Source: an uncultured Roseicyclus sp. (GTDB lineage Bacteria; Pseudomonadota; Alphaproteobacteria; Rhodobacterales; Rhodobacteraceae). Taken from it: a stretch of 64,000 nucleotides of DNA. The position numbers were made by a program, and so were the translations under genes. Positions 37,296 through 46,907 of the stretch are shown here, piece by piece; within the stretch, counting starts at the first letter, position 1, and every line of letters begins with the position of its first letter. The notes under the pieces are model-generated. The model ran no database searches. It saw only the letters and a list, made by a program, of their open reading frames with translations, and was not told the DNA's origin. The stretch lies in contig CANLEH010000003.1 in the NCBI GenBank assembly GCA_947489665.1, positions 1 to 64,000 on the forward strand, given 5' to 3'.

Positions 37296-38600
37296 TCACC
37301 GCCCGACCCCTTCGTAGGATTCGAATCCGGCGCGCTTGGCATCCCGTGGGCTGTAGATGTTGCGCAGGTCTGCCATGCGCGGTGTCGCCATCTTTTTGGC
37401 CATGCGGTCGAGATCGAGTGCCCGGAACTCATTCCATTCCGTCAGGATCACGACGAGATCGGCGTTATGGGCCGCCTTGTAGGGATCTTCCGACCAATTC
37501 ACGCCGGGCAGCAGGGCCTCCCCCTCGCGGCGGCCTTGCGGATCGACCACGCGCACCTTGGCACCACCGCCCACAAGCGCGGGTACGATGGTGAGCGAGG
37601 GCGCGTCGCGCATATCATCGGTGTTGGGTTTGAACGTGACCCCCAGAACGGCAATAGTCTTGCCGTTGAACGAGCCATCACATAGGTCGCGCAACTTTTC
37701 GATCATGCGATGCTTGATGTCATCATTCACGCGAATGACCGTTTCAACGATACTTTGGGGTGCTGCGTGGTCCTGACCGATCCGCGCAAGCGCGCTGGTG
37801 TCTTTCGGAAAGCACGACCCGCCATAGCCCGGCCCGGCGTGCAGGAACTTGTTGCCGATGCGGCCATCCATGCCCACCCCTTTGGACACCTCTTTCACAT
37901 CTGCGCCGACCTTTTCGCACAGTGCAGCAATCTCGTTGATGAAGGTGATCTTCGTCGCCAGAAATGCGTTGGCGGCGTATTTGATCATCTCGGCGCTTTC
38001 GAGATCAGTGGTCACAATCGGGAAGTCGCGCAGGAAGAGGGGACGGTAGATTTCGGCCATAACCTCACCCGCACGTTCGGACTGCACGCCAACGACAACC
38101 CGGTCAGGGCGCATGAAATCATCAATGGCTGCGCCTTCGCGCAGGAATTCGGGGTTGGAGGCGACATCGAACTCCGCCGCAGGGTTCGCTTTGGCGACCA
38201 CCTGTTTGACCTTGCGGTTGGTTCCGACCGGGACCGTCGATTTGGTAACAATCACCGCATAGTCTGTCAGCGCCTGCGCCACTTCTTCGGCGGCTGCCAT
38301 CACAAAGGTGAGGTCTGCATGGCCATCGCCGCGTCGTGTGGGGGTGCCGACCGCGATAAACACCGCCTCAGCGCCATCAACGGCAGCCTTGAGGTCGGTT
38401 GTGAAGGACAGGCGCCCGGCCTCCACATTCTTTTCCATCAGCGTATCAAGTCCCGGCTCGTAAATCGGGACTTCGCCAGCCTGAAGCATCTCGATCTTCT
38501 TGGGGTCTTTATCGACGCAGATCACATCATGCCCGAAATCCGAGAAGCAAACACCCGAGACGAGACCCACATAGCCCGTGCCAATCATCGTGATGCGCAT
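37296..38600 (-). CDS. ugd: UDP-glucose 6-dehydrogenase
   Basis: A 434-residue NAD-dependent enzyme oxidising UDP-glucose to UDP-glucuronate. The Rossmann motif GTGYVGLVSGVCFSDFG opens the protein; the catalytic Cys lies in GYGGSCFPKDT (about residue 260) and the UDP-binding domain has GVTFKPNTDDMRDAPS. It starts six bases from the end of the UDP-xylose synthase gene, so both are co-transcribed. Product feeds the decarboxylase and the 4-epimerase. Confidence 0.96.
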   Translation of the reverse strand: MRITMIGTGYVGLVSGVCFSDFGHDVICVDKDPKKIEMLQAGEVPIYEPGLDTLMEKNVEAGRLSFTTDLKAAVDGAEAVFIAVGTPTRRGDGHADLTFVMAAAEEVAQALTDYAVIVTKSTVPVGTNRKVKQVVAKANPAAEFDVASNPEFLREGAAIDDFMRPDRVVVGVQSERAGEVMAEIYRPLFLRDFPIVTTDLESAEMIKYAANAFLATKITFINEIAALCEKVGADVKEVSKGVGMDGRIGNKFLHAGPGYGGSCFPKDTSALARIGQDHAAPQSIVETVIRVNDDIKHRMIEKLRDLCDGSFNGKTIAVLGVTFKPNTDDMRDAPSLTIVPALVGGGAKVRVVDPQGRREGEALLPGVNWSEDPYKAAHNADLVVILTEWNEFRALDLDRMAKKMATPRMADLRNIYSPRDAKRAGFESYEGVGR

Positions 38601-38606
38601 GGAGTT

Positions 38607-39605
38607 TTATCCTGTTGCCCGCCCACTGTTCGGCACGTCGTGGACGGCCAGTGGAACCTTTCTTTTGAAATAAGCAATCGTCTTGCGCAACCCATCTTGC
38701 AAATGCACCTCCGGGGCCCATCCAAGCAAGTCCATCGCTTTGGAAATGTCCGGACAGCGGCGTTTGGGATCATCCTTTGGCAAAGGGTGCAACGTGATGA
38801 TTGAGGGGCTGGCTGTCTGCGCCAAAACCTCGTCGGCCAGCTGCTGCATCGTGATTTCCGACGGATTGCCCAGGTTCACAGGGCCTGGCTGTGCACCGCT
38901 ATGGTTCATCAGGGCGATCAGACCCTCGACCAGGTCACTGACGTAGCAAAAAGATCGTGTGTGAGTGCCATCTCCAAAAAGGGTGATCGGCACACCTTGC
39001 ATCGCCTGGAAGATAAAGTTCGAAACGACCCGCCCATCAGTTTGAAGCAAACGCGGGCCATACGTGTTGAATATCCGCGCGACCCGGATATCGGTACCGT
39101 ACTGGCGATGGAAATCGAAAAACATCGTCTCAGCGCAGCGTTTGCTTTCATCATAGCAGGCGCGGGGTCCAATCGGATTGACGTGGCCCCAATACTCCTC
39201 CGTCTGGGGATGGCGTTCCGGATCACCGTACACCTCACTGGTCGAGGCAAGAAGAACTCGACACCCCTTTTGCTGCGCCAAATCAAGCACATTCATCGCG
39301 CCAAGCAGCGACGTGCGCATCGTGCGTACCGGATCGGTCTGATATTGCTTTGGCGAAGCAGGGCACGCGAGATGGTAGATTTCATCGACGTCTACGCGAA
39401 GCGGTTGCGTGACATCCTGGTGCAGGAACGAAAAGGCCGTATCGGCCCTGAGATGGGCGATGTTCTCTGCCGTGCCGGTGGAAAGGTTGTCTACACAGAT
39501 AACATGGTGCCCAAGGGCAATCAGGCGGTCACATAGATGAGATCCGATAAAGCCGGCCCCGCCTGTGACAAGAATGCGCCTTCGCGTTGTCTGGATGATA
39601 GCCAT
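38607..39605 (-). CDS. uxs: UDP-glucuronate decarboxylase (UDP-xylose synthase)
   Basis: A 332-residue extended short-chain dehydrogenase. GGAGFIGSHLCDRL is the NAD site, the YDESK stretch in GPRACYDESKRCAE holds the catalytic Tyr/Lys, and the family signature YHLACPASPKQYQTDP separates it from other epimerases. It makes UDP-xylose from UDP-glucuronate supplied by the coupled ugd gene. ATG 39605 fits the family N-terminus; ATG 39617 is possible. Confidence 0.9.
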   Translation of the reverse strand: MAIIQTTRRRILVTGGAGFIGSHLCDRLIALGHHVICVDNLSTGTAENIAHLRADTAFSFLHQDVTQPLRVDVDEIYHLACPASPKQYQTDPVRTMRTSLLGAMNVLDLAQQKGCRVLLASTSEVYGDPERHPQTEEYWGHVNPIGPRACYDESKRCAETMFFDFHRQYGTDIRVARIFNTYGPRLLQTDGRVVSNFIFQAMQGVPITLFGDGTHTRSFCYVSDLVEGLIALMNHSGAQPGPVNLGNPSEITMQQLADEVLAQTASPSIITLHPLPKDDPKRRCPDISKAMDLLGWAPEVHLQDGLRKTIAYFKRKVPLAVHDVPNSGRATG

Positions 39606-39720
39606 GTATGCATCCATCCCTAATATCTGCCAACAAAACACTTTTCCTAGTGAGTGATTGACCGCGAGACAACTCCTCATCCATAGGGTGACACGAATAA
39701 GTGACGGCACCGGGTCAGCA

Positions 39721-40677
39721 ATGGACAACAGCCTCTTTCCACAGCTCGATCCCGCCCGCTCCGGCGAGCTCCAAGTCGTGTTCGCGACGGATCTTGGCTA
39801 CGCAAGCCGGGTGGAGGTCGCGGCCCATTCACTCTTGCAAAACACAACCTGCCCCGTTCGCATTGTCATTATCGGCACACCTGAGGTTGCCGGTGCCTTC
39901 GCAAGGCTCAAGCGCATTCTTCCGCATTTCAAGAAGGCGCGGCTTGAAATGGTTTTTCCCGCCTTCCTGCGTCAAGCCGCAAAGGATCACGACCATCACT
40001 TTCTGCCGCCCGCAGCGTTCGGCCGTATGCTTGTGCCACACATGATGACCGACCGAGTTTTGTATCTTGATGGCGACACCCTAGTGCGACACGACATGGC
40101 GGAGGTACTTGACCTGGATCTTGGCGGAAATCTGACTGCGGCGGCACTCGACCTGATCGTCATGCGAAATGTCCTCCGGGCCAAGCGCACAGACATCTTC
40201 AAGAAAAAGCGTCACCGGGATGCCGCGCGGCGCGCCGAACGCAGCTTGCGCGGATTTCTGGAAACCGGCTGCAACCTGGATCGATACTTCAACTCTGGCG
40301 TGATGATCTTGGACTGCGATGCCATCAAACAGCACGCCGAAATCATGCGCGAAATGCTGAATTTCCAGCGAGCGCGGGACTTTATCACGTTCGACCAGGA
40401 CCTGATCAATTTGCTGTTCGCCGATCACATGGCCGAACTTGATGCAGCTTGGAACACATGGTCAGGCGTTGGCGTGACGAAATGGGCTCCATTCCTGGAG
40501 AGTGAGCGGGATGCATTTGCAAAGGCGCGATCAGACCCAAAGATCGTGCACTATTACGGCCAGACGAAACCCTGGGGTCGCTGGAACTACCGGCATTTCA
40601 CGCGGGGCTATCGGTGGCACCGTGTCTATCGACAGTCTGAGGCTGCGCTGGACCGTTTGGTCGATCAGATGCTGTAG
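39721..40677 (+). CDS. Family 8 glycosyltransferase
   Basis: A 318-residue retaining transferase. It begins with the GT8 opening VVFATDLGYASRVEVAAHSLL, has the metal-binding DxD in YLDGDTLV (about residue 116) and the C-terminal HYYGQTKPW motif that binds the nucleotide diphosphate. GT8 enzymes use UDP-glucose, UDP-galactose or UDP-galacturonate. It is divergent from uxs by 115 bases and overlaps the 4-epimerase gene tail to tail by 13 bases. Confidence 0.9.
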   Translation: MDNSLFPQLDPARSGELQVVFATDLGYASRVEVAAHSLLQNTTCPVRIVIIGTPEVAGAFARLKRILPHFKKARLEMVFPAFLRQAAKDHDHHFLPPAAFGRMLVPHMMTDRVLYLDGDTLVRHDMAEVLDLDLGGNLTAAALDLIVMRNVLRAKRTDIFKKKRHRDAARRAERSLRGFLETGCNLDRYFNSGVMILDCDAIKQHAEIMREMLNFQRARDFITFDQDLINLLFADHMAELDAAWNTWSGVGVTKWAPFLESERDAFAKARSDPKIVHYYGQTKPWGRWNYRHFTRGYRWHRVYRQSEAALDRLVDQML

Positions 40678-41666
40678 TAGTCCCTATACCAGGCCACAAA
40701 TTGCGCAACGCCGTCTGTAACCTGTGTCTTGGGTTTGTACTGCGTCAGGTGCTGCAACAGGCTGGCATCAGCCCACGTGGCCGGCACATCACCGGGCTGC
40801 ATATCCATGAAGATCTTTTCGGCTTCAATGCCTGTGGCAGCCTCGATCGCGCCGATGAATTCCATCAGCGGGACAGAGTCGGAATTGCCGATATTCACAA
40901 TGCGGTGCGGGGCGACAGGGCTGAGGCTATCGCCTTCGACCGGCTCGGTTCCCGGCACGGCGTCGATCAGGCGGACAATGCCATCGACCAGGTCGGTGAC
41001 ATAGGTGAAGTCGCGGCTCATCTCACCATGGTTGAAGACATTGATGGGCCGCCCTTCGAAGATCGCACTGGTGAAGAGGTGAGGGGCCATATCGGGGCGG
41101 CCCCAGGGGCCATAGACCGTGAAGAACCGGAACATCGTGACCGGCAGGTCGTAGAGGTGCGCATAGGAATGCGCCATCACCTCGTTCGATTTCTTGGTGG
41201 CCGCATAGAACGACATCTGGTGATCGGTCTTCATCTGCTCGGCATAGGGCATCTTGGTGTTCGCGCCGTAGGCAGAAGACGTAGATGCCAAAAGCGAATG
41301 CTTAGGCGGAAAGGCCCGCATGGCTTCAAGCAGGCGGAACGTGCCGATCAGATTGGCCTGAACATAGCTTTCGGGGTTTTCGATCGAATAGCGGACGCCC
41401 GCCTGTGCGGCGAGGTGGATGACTGCCTCGGGTCGGTGCGCCTCGAACAGGTCGTGCAGCACGTCGGGGTCTTCGATGCGGGCGGTGAGATTGGTGAACG
41501 CCTCATTCGGGGTTAGCTGTGCAAGCCGCCCTTCCTTCAGCCCGACATCGTAGTAGTCGGTCATCGCGTCGATACCCACAACCTGCCAGCCATCGGCCAG
41601 CAACCGCTTGCACAGATGAAACCCGATGAAGCCGGACGAGCCGGTGACAAGAACGGTACGGCTCAT
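40665..41666 (-). CDS. UDP-glucuronate 4-epimerase-like enzyme
   Basis: A 333-residue NAD-dependent epimerase. Motifs GSSGFIGFHL, HLAAQAGVRYSIENP, the YAATK active site in SFYAATKKSNEVMAH and FRFFTVYGPWGRPDMA are those of enzymes turning UDP-glucuronate into UDP-galacturonate (CapI/LpsL type). The start overlaps the galE stop by four bases (ATGA). It consumes the ugd product and so competes with the xylose branch. Confidence 0.9.
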   Translation of the reverse strand: MSRTVLVTGSSGFIGFHLCKRLLADGWQVVGIDAMTDYYDVGLKEGRLAQLTPNEAFTNLTARIEDPDVLHDLFEAHRPEAVIHLAAQAGVRYSIENPESYVQANLIGTFRLLEAMRAFPPKHSLLASTSSAYGANTKMPYAEQMKTDHQMSFYAATKKSNEVMAHSYAHLYDLPVTMFRFFTVYGPWGRPDMAPHLFTSAIFEGRPINVFNHGEMSRDFTYVTDLVDGIVRLIDAVPGTEPVEGDSLSPVAPHRIVNIGNSDSVPLMEFIGAIEAATGIEAEKIFMDMQPGDVPATWADASLLQHLTQYKPKTQVTDGVAQFVAWYRDYYSI

Positions 41667-42700
41667 CCCTTATCCTCCGGTCCGGGATCCTCGCTGCTAT
41701 GGGGCCCCGCGATCCATTTCCAGGAGGAGGCGCACATCTCATCCAGGGTGCGTTCGGTCTTGAAGCCCAGGATCTCTTCCGCCTTATCGGCGCGGGCCAC
41801 GTAGACAGGCACATCGCCTGCACGGCGTTCCGTGATACGATAAGGGACATCTCGATTGGACGCGCGTCTATAGGCTGCGACCATCTCAAGCACGGAATGG
41901 CCTTCGCCGGTTCCCAGGTTGACGAGATGGCTTTGCCCATCCCCCAGCAAAGCGGCCAGCGACAGGACATGGCCTTTGGCCAGATCGTCCACATGGATGT
42001 AGTCGCGCACACCGGTGCCGTCGGGGGTATCGTAATCGTCCCCGAAGACCTGCAACTCCGCCAGCTCACCTGCGGCGACCTTGGCGATGAAGGGCATCAG
42101 GTTATTCGGGATGTCCCGCGGGTCTTCCCCGATCAGCGCACTGTCATGGGCGCCTGCGGGGTTGAAGTAGCGCAAGATGCCCACGTTCCAGCGATCATCG
42201 GCGGCGGTCAGTTGGTTGAGGATCTGTTCACCGCTGATCTTGGTCTGACCATAGGGGTTCATCGCGCGGAATTCAGCGGTCTCGGGCGTCGGCGTTTCGT
42301 CCGGAACGCCATAGACGGTCGCGGAAGACGAGAAGACGATGTTCCGGCACCCGGCGGCATCCATCACGCGCAGAAGGTTGATCAACCCGCTGATGTTCAC
42401 ATCGAAATAGTCGAGCGGCCGTTCCACGCTTTCGCTGACAGCCTTGAGGGCGGCGAAATGCACGACCGCATCGAACTGGTGTTCGGCGAACAGGCTGGCG
42501 AGTGTGGTGGCATCGCGGATATCGGCCTCGGCAACCGAAACAGGCGCACCCGTCAGTTGTTCGAGCCGATCAATGACCGAGCGGTTCGCATTCTGAAAGT
42601 TGTCGAGGATCGTGACCGCGTAGCCTGCTGCAACAAGGGCAACATAGGTGTGCGAGCCGATATAGCCCGCGCCGCCTGTCAAAAGGATCTTTTCTGCCAT
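41663..42700 (-). CDS. galE: UDP-glucose 4-epimerase
   Basis: A 345-residue enzyme interconverting UDP-glucose and UDP-galactose. GGAGYIGSHT, HFAALKAVSESVERPLDY, SSATVYG and the YGQTK catalytic pair are present. ATG 42700 starts the protein 13 residues before the glycine motif region reported for GalE; an upstream ATG adds non-family sequence. It is coupled to the 4-epimerase gene. Confidence 0.95.
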   Translation of the reverse strand: MAEKILLTGGAGYIGSHTYVALVAAGYAVTILDNFQNANRSVIDRLEQLTGAPVSVAEADIRDATTLASLFAEHQFDAVVHFAALKAVSESVERPLDYFDVNISGLINLLRVMDAAGCRNIVFSSSATVYGVPDETPTPETAEFRAMNPYGQTKISGEQILNQLTAADDRWNVGILRYFNPAGAHDSALIGEDPRDIPNNLMPFIAKVAAGELAELQVFGDDYDTPDGTGVRDYIHVDDLAKGHVLSLAALLGDGQSHLVNLGTGEGHSVLEMVAAYRRASNRDVPYRITERRAGDVPVYVARADKAEEILGFKTERTLDEMCASSWKWIAGPHSSEDPGPEDKG

Positions 42701-42800
42701 ACGCAGTCTGCCTGTTCTGCTGCACGCTTGTCTCGCCATCGACCTGCCACGGAACCGACCTTGGCGTCAAAGGCGAAAGGTGCGCATGGTTTCCCCGCGA

Positions 42801-44048
42801 TCAGGGCAGCGTGATGCGTTTCGCCTTGGGCACAAGGTTGTTGATCTGGCGCAGATGCTCGGGCAGGCAAACCTTTGTGAAGTCGTAGTTTTTCACAACA
42901 TGCTTGCGCGCGTTCGGACCCAGATGCGCGTAGGTGCCTGGACGTTCCAGCACATCAACGACTTTGCGCGCGATGTCTTCGGGTTTGAAGAAATCCGCCA
43001 GCAGCCCGTTTTCACCATGGGTGATCGCCTCGCGCACCGGTGCGACGTCCGAGGCCACGATGGCAGCCCCCATCGACATCGACTCTAGCAGCGACCATGA
43101 CAGGACGAAGGGAACCGTCAGGTACACATGACACCGGCTGACCTGGATAATCTTCTGGTAATCCTCGTACGGAACACGGCCCAAAAAATGGACACGGGAC
43201 CAGTCGACCTTGTTGCCGACTTCCTTTTCCATCTCGGCTCGGTAGCCGCCTTGGGCACCCGATTTCTTGCCGTAAGACACATCGCTGCCGCCAATGATGA
43301 GCGCCCGCGCGTTCGGGCGTGCATCGAGGATGTGGGGCAGAGCGCGCATGAAGCTATGGAAGCCGCGCGTCGGTTCCATATTGCGGGCCATGTAGGTGAA
43401 GATCTCATCGTCCCGCGTGACGGACCGGCCAAGCCGCCCAAGTGCGACTTGTGACTTGGGATCGGGCTTCAGATTATCCGTCCGAATGCCATCATGTTTG
43501 ACGTAAATCTTCTCACGGAAGGACTCCGGGAAGGTGTCGCACTGCCATTGCGTGGGCGAATGGCCCTGATCGACTGTCTGGATATTGGCAAAGTTCACGG
43601 CATTGCGGGCGTGCATCGTGAAGGGCGCATGGGGGCTGGCCGGGAATTCCGGGTCGAACCCGACCGAGCCACCCTTGGCGAGAAAGTAGTACTCAAAATA
43701 GCCAATGATCGGCACATCGGCCCAGACCTGCTTGAGGAACGTCAACTCCCCCCAACCGACATGGCCGAGAATGATGTCGGGTGTGAAACCCTCTTTCTTC
43801 AACTTCTCGGCGGCTTGCGCGCAGCCGAACCCATTGCCTGCGCATTCTTCCCAATACTGGGTCAGGGCATAGGTGCCCTCTTTCGGCTTATGGTGGGTGT
43901 CGTATTGAATGACCCGAGCGTTTTCGAGCTTCGGCACATCCTTGCGCTGGGTCAGAAATACCAACTCATGCCCGCCTTGCGCACGCAGCCACGAGAACAG
44001 CTCTCTGTACTGGCCGGGGAAATTCTGGTGAACGAATAGGATCTTCAT
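42801..44048 (-). CDS. Family 4 glycosyltransferase
   Basis: A 415-residue GT-B transferase. The N-terminus (ILFVHQNFPGQYRELFSWL) is the Glyco_trans_4_3 type, and the C-terminal half carries the donor-binding E-x7-E region (SWSLLESMSMGAAIVAS) and GENGLLADFF. It likely adds a sugar in surface polysaccharide synthesis. ATG 44048 is preferred; a start 12 codons earlier is possible. It precedes galE by 100 bases on the same strand. Confidence 0.88.
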   Translation of the reverse strand: MKILFVHQNFPGQYRELFSWLRAQGGHELVFLTQRKDVPKLENARVIQYDTHHKPKEGTYALTQYWEECAGNGFGCAQAAEKLKKEGFTPDIILGHVGWGELTFLKQVWADVPIIGYFEYYFLAKGGSVGFDPEFPASPHAPFTMHARNAVNFANIQTVDQGHSPTQWQCDTFPESFREKIYVKHDGIRTDNLKPDPKSQVALGRLGRSVTRDDEIFTYMARNMEPTRGFHSFMRALPHILDARPNARALIIGGSDVSYGKKSGAQGGYRAEMEKEVGNKVDWSRVHFLGRVPYEDYQKIIQVSRCHVYLTVPFVLSWSLLESMSMGAAIVASDVAPVREAITHGENGLLADFFKPEDIARKVVDVLERPGTYAHLGPNARKHVVKNYDFTKVCLPEHLRQINNLVPKAKRITLP

Positions 44049-44134
44049 CGGGTCTCGGATCGCCTGCCTCTTGTTAACCTTCATCTCCCAAGCCCATGCG
44101 GCAGGTGCAAGGCAGAACTGCGGCACGCTTGGGT

Positions 44135-44162
44135 TTGGTGTTGCCCGTAGGCCGCCTATATG
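44135..44162 (+). promoter_or_regulatory. Possible hslO promoter
   Basis: TTGGTG (44135-44140), 16-base spacer, TATATG (44157-44162), leading to a leader of about 33 bases. It is the only promoter-like sequence I see ahead of the long plus-strand run starting with hslO. Confidence 0.35.
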
Positions 44163-44201
44163 GGACCAGACCTTCCAAAGATTGCGTAAAGGGGGTGCAA
44201 T

Positions 44202-45203
44202 ATGACCCTGACCACGAAACTCGCGTGGGACGACACTGTTTTGCCGTTTCAGCTCGACCGCTCTGATGTGCGCGGCCGGGTGGCGCGGCTTGATACCACG
44301 CTCGACCAGATCCTGGGGCAGCACGACTACCCTGCGCCGGTTGAGGCAATGGTGGCCGAAATGGCCCTGCTGACCGCGCTGATCGGGCAAACGATCAAGC
44401 TGCGCTGGAAACTGTCGCTGCAGGTGCGGTCCGACGGGCCGATCCGCCTGATTGCGACCGATTTCCTCGCGCCTGAGGCGGAGGGGGAGCCTGCGCGGAT
44501 CCGGGCCTATGCATCCTATGATGCCGACAAGCTGGATGTGACCGGCCCTGCCTTCCCGCAGATCGGGTCGGGCTATTTCGCGATCTTGATCGACCAGGGG
44601 CCTGACATGACGCCTTATCAGGGCATCACGCCCTTGGCGGGCGGGTCTCTATCCGCCTGCGCAGAGGCATATTTTGCGCAGTCCGAGCAGCTTCCGACCA
44701 AGTTCCACCTGTCCTACGGGCAGGCCCAGGAACCGGGTCAGCCCTCAAGCTGGCGCGCCGGTGGTGTGATGGTGCAGCTGATGCCTGAATCGTCGCTTGA
44801 GGCGCAGGGTGGCGGCACCGGGGAAGAGGGTTTGCTGACGGCTGAGGACCTTGTCGATGAGGACACGGCCGAAGATTGGAACCGCGCCAAGATCCTGCTC
44901 GACACGGCAGACGAGATGGAGCTGATTGGGCCGCATGTGTCGCCCACCGACCTGTTGGTGCGCCTGTTCCATGAGGAGCAACCGCGTGTCTTCGACGCGC
45001 AACCGGTGGCGTTTGGCTGCACCTGTTCCGAGGATCGCGTTCGGCAATCCCTGTCGATTTATTCGGCAAAGGACATCGCCCATATGACAACGGATGAAGG
45101 CCGCGTAACTGCAGATTGCCAGTTCTGCGGTGCCCATTACGACTTTGACCCCCTGACACTCGGGTTCGAGGCCGAGAAAGACCCAGATGGGACGCCCCGT
45201 TGA
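44202..45203 (+). CDS. hslO: Redox-regulated chaperone Hsp33
   Basis: A 333-residue chaperone activated by oxidation of its zinc site. The C-terminal motif CTC, about 30 residues, then CQFC (near residues 276-310) gives the four zinc Cys. The N-terminal domain has the family pattern (ALLTALIGQTIKLRWKLSLQVR). It overlaps the next Nudix gene by 17 bases, and AAAGGGGG precedes the ATG. It protects proteins during oxidative heat stress. Confidence 0.95.
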   Translation: MTLTTKLAWDDTVLPFQLDRSDVRGRVARLDTTLDQILGQHDYPAPVEAMVAEMALLTALIGQTIKLRWKLSLQVRSDGPIRLIATDFLAPEAEGEPARIRAYASYDADKLDVTGPAFPQIGSGYFAILIDQGPDMTPYQGITPLAGGSLSACAEAYFAQSEQLPTKFHLSYGQAQEPGQPSSWRAGGVMVQLMPESSLEAQGGGTGEEGLLTAEDLVDEDTAEDWNRAKILLDTADEMELIGPHVSPTDLLVRLFHEEQPRVFDAQPVAFGCTCSEDRVRQSLSIYSAKDIAHMTTDEGRVTADCQFCGAHYDFDPLTLGFEAEKDPDGTPR

Positions 45204-45774
45204 TCTGACGACCATCGTGGCCGCGCTGGACATTCCGGCGCGGCCATCGTCGGACTATGACCTGAACCCGGGCGTGGTTCTGCCCGAAGGCCGCAAACTT
45301 CGACCCGCGGCTGTGCTGATCGGTGTGCTGGACGATCAGGTTATCCTGACCAAGCGGGCCTCGACCCTGAAGCACCATCCGGGTCAGATCGCCTTTCCCG
45401 GTGGAAAGCTCGATGGCGATGAATCGGTCGTTCAGGCCGCCTTGCGGGAAGCGCAGGAAGAAGTGGGGCTTGCGCCCGATAACGTCTCTGTCCTTGCGGA
45501 ATTGCCGCCGCATGAAACGGTCACAAGCTATGCCGTGACGCCCGTGTTGGCGCGTATCGAGCGTGATTTCGACCCAATGGTTGAACCCGGTGAGGTTGCG
45601 GAATGCTTCCGCGTGCCGCTCGCCTTTCTGATGAACCCTGCCAATTATGCCGTCGAAGGCCGGCGCTGGCGCGGGATGCGGCGTGAGTTCTTCACCGTGC
45701 CATACGGCCCCTACTACATCTGGGGCGCAACGGCGCGGATGTTGAAAAGCCTTGCAGACCGGGTGGCAAGATGA
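45187..45774 (+). CDS. Nudix CoA pyrophosphatase
   Basis: A 195-residue Nudix enzyme. It carries the CoAse signature LTKRASTLKHHPGQIAFPGG just before the Nudix box (GKLDGDESVVQAALREAQEE), which marks enzymes that split CoA into phosphopantetheine and adenosine 3',5'-bisphosphate. It overlaps hslO by 17 bases and cca by four, so the three are tightly coupled. Confidence 0.9.
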   Translation: MGRPVDLTTIVAALDIPARPSSDYDLNPGVVLPEGRKLRPAAVLIGVLDDQVILTKRASTLKHHPGQIAFPGGKLDGDESVVQAALREAQEEVGLAPDNVSVLAELPPHETVTSYAVTPVLARIERDFDPMVEPGEVAECFRVPLAFLMNPANYAVEGRRWRGMRREFFTVPYGPYYIWGATARMLKSLADRVAR

Positions 45775-46907
45775 AGTTGCAGGCAGAATGGTTGGCACAT
45801 CCGGGCACTGTGGCGGTCTTTGATGCCCTGTCCGGCCACGATGCCTGGTTTGTGGGTGGATGCGTGCGCAATGGGCTGTTGGGGCAGCATGTGAACGACA
45901 TCGATATCGCCACCGATGCGACGCCTGATCAGGTCGTGGCCCTCGCCGAGGCCGCTGGTCTACGCGCGGTGCCCACGGGGATCGACCATGGCACAATCAC
46001 GGTTGTGGCCCAGGACAAACCGCACGAGATCACCACCTTGCGCGCCGATCTTGAAACCGACGGGCGTCATGCGACGGTGGCCTTTTCGTCGGTCATAAAG
46101 GACGATGCTGCGCGGCGCGATTTCACCATCAATGCGCTTTATGCGACCCGCAACGGCGACGTTCTTGACCCGAATGGGGGCGGCTTGGACGACCTCGCCG
46201 CCCGGCGCGTGCGCTTCATTGGCGACCCGGCACAGCGTATTACTGAGGATTACCTGCGCATTCTGCGCTTCTTCCGGTTTCACGCCTGGTATGCCGATCC
46301 TGAAGGCGGGCTGGATGCCGAGGCACTGGCCGCTTGCGCTGCCCACTCAGACGGGCTTGCGAAACTTGCGAAAGAGCGGATCACAACCGAGCTTCTGAAG
46401 TTGCTGCGCGCCGTTGACCCGGCCCCTTCGGTCGCGGCGATGGAAAAATCTGGTGTGCTTTCCGCGATCCTGCCGGGTGCGCAATCCGAGCTTTTGACTG
46501 TCCTGACGGGCCAGGAAACGAGCCTTGTTCCCGATGCCATTCGGCGCCTTGCGGCCTTGGGTGGTCCAGACACTGCAGGTCACTTGCGCCTCTCCAAGGT
46601 CGAGGCGAAGCGCTTGGAACTCTACCGGGATGAGATGGCGGCTACGACCCCACCCGGCGTTCTGGGATATCTGCACGGGGCCGGTGCCACACAAGACATC
46701 CTTGCACTGCGGGCTGCGGTGTTTGAGCAACCGATTTCGCAGAACGATAGAGACGAGGCTGAAACCGGGGCTACTGCCACCTTCCCGGTTCGCGCTGCCG
46801 ATTTGCCTGATCTCGAAGGCGCAGCCCTGGGTCAACGCCTGCGAGAGCTTGAACAGCGCTGGATCGACAGCAACTTCACCCTCACAAAGCAGGCTCTGTT
46901 AGGCTGA
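45771..46907 (+). CDS. cca: CCA tRNA nucleotidyltransferase (PcnB/CCA family)
   Basis: A 378-residue class II nucleotidyltransferase. The head domain has VGGCVRNGLLG and the catalytic pair in DIDIATDA; RRDFTINALYA and the RNA-binding DPAQRITEDYLRILRFFRFHAWY follow. It adds or repairs the CCA end of tRNA, or polyadenylates RNA in some relatives. It starts with an ATGA overlap on the Nudix gene, and the next gene begins one base after its stop. Confidence 0.92.
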   Translation: MKLQAEWLAHPGTVAVFDALSGHDAWFVGGCVRNGLLGQHVNDIDIATDATPDQVVALAEAAGLRAVPTGIDHGTITVVAQDKPHEITTLRADLETDGRHATVAFSSVIKDDAARRDFTINALYATRNGDVLDPNGGGLDDLAARRVRFIGDPAQRITEDYLRILRFFRFHAWYADPEGGLDAEALAACAAHSDGLAKLAKERITTELLKLLRAVDPAPSVAAMEKSGVLSAILPGAQSELLTVLTGQETSLVPDAIRRLAALGGPDTAGHLRLSKVEAKRLELYRDEMAATTPPGVLGYLHGAGATQDILALRAAVFEQPISQNDRDEAETGATATFPVRAADLPDLEGAALGQRLRELEQRWIDSNFTLTKQALLG

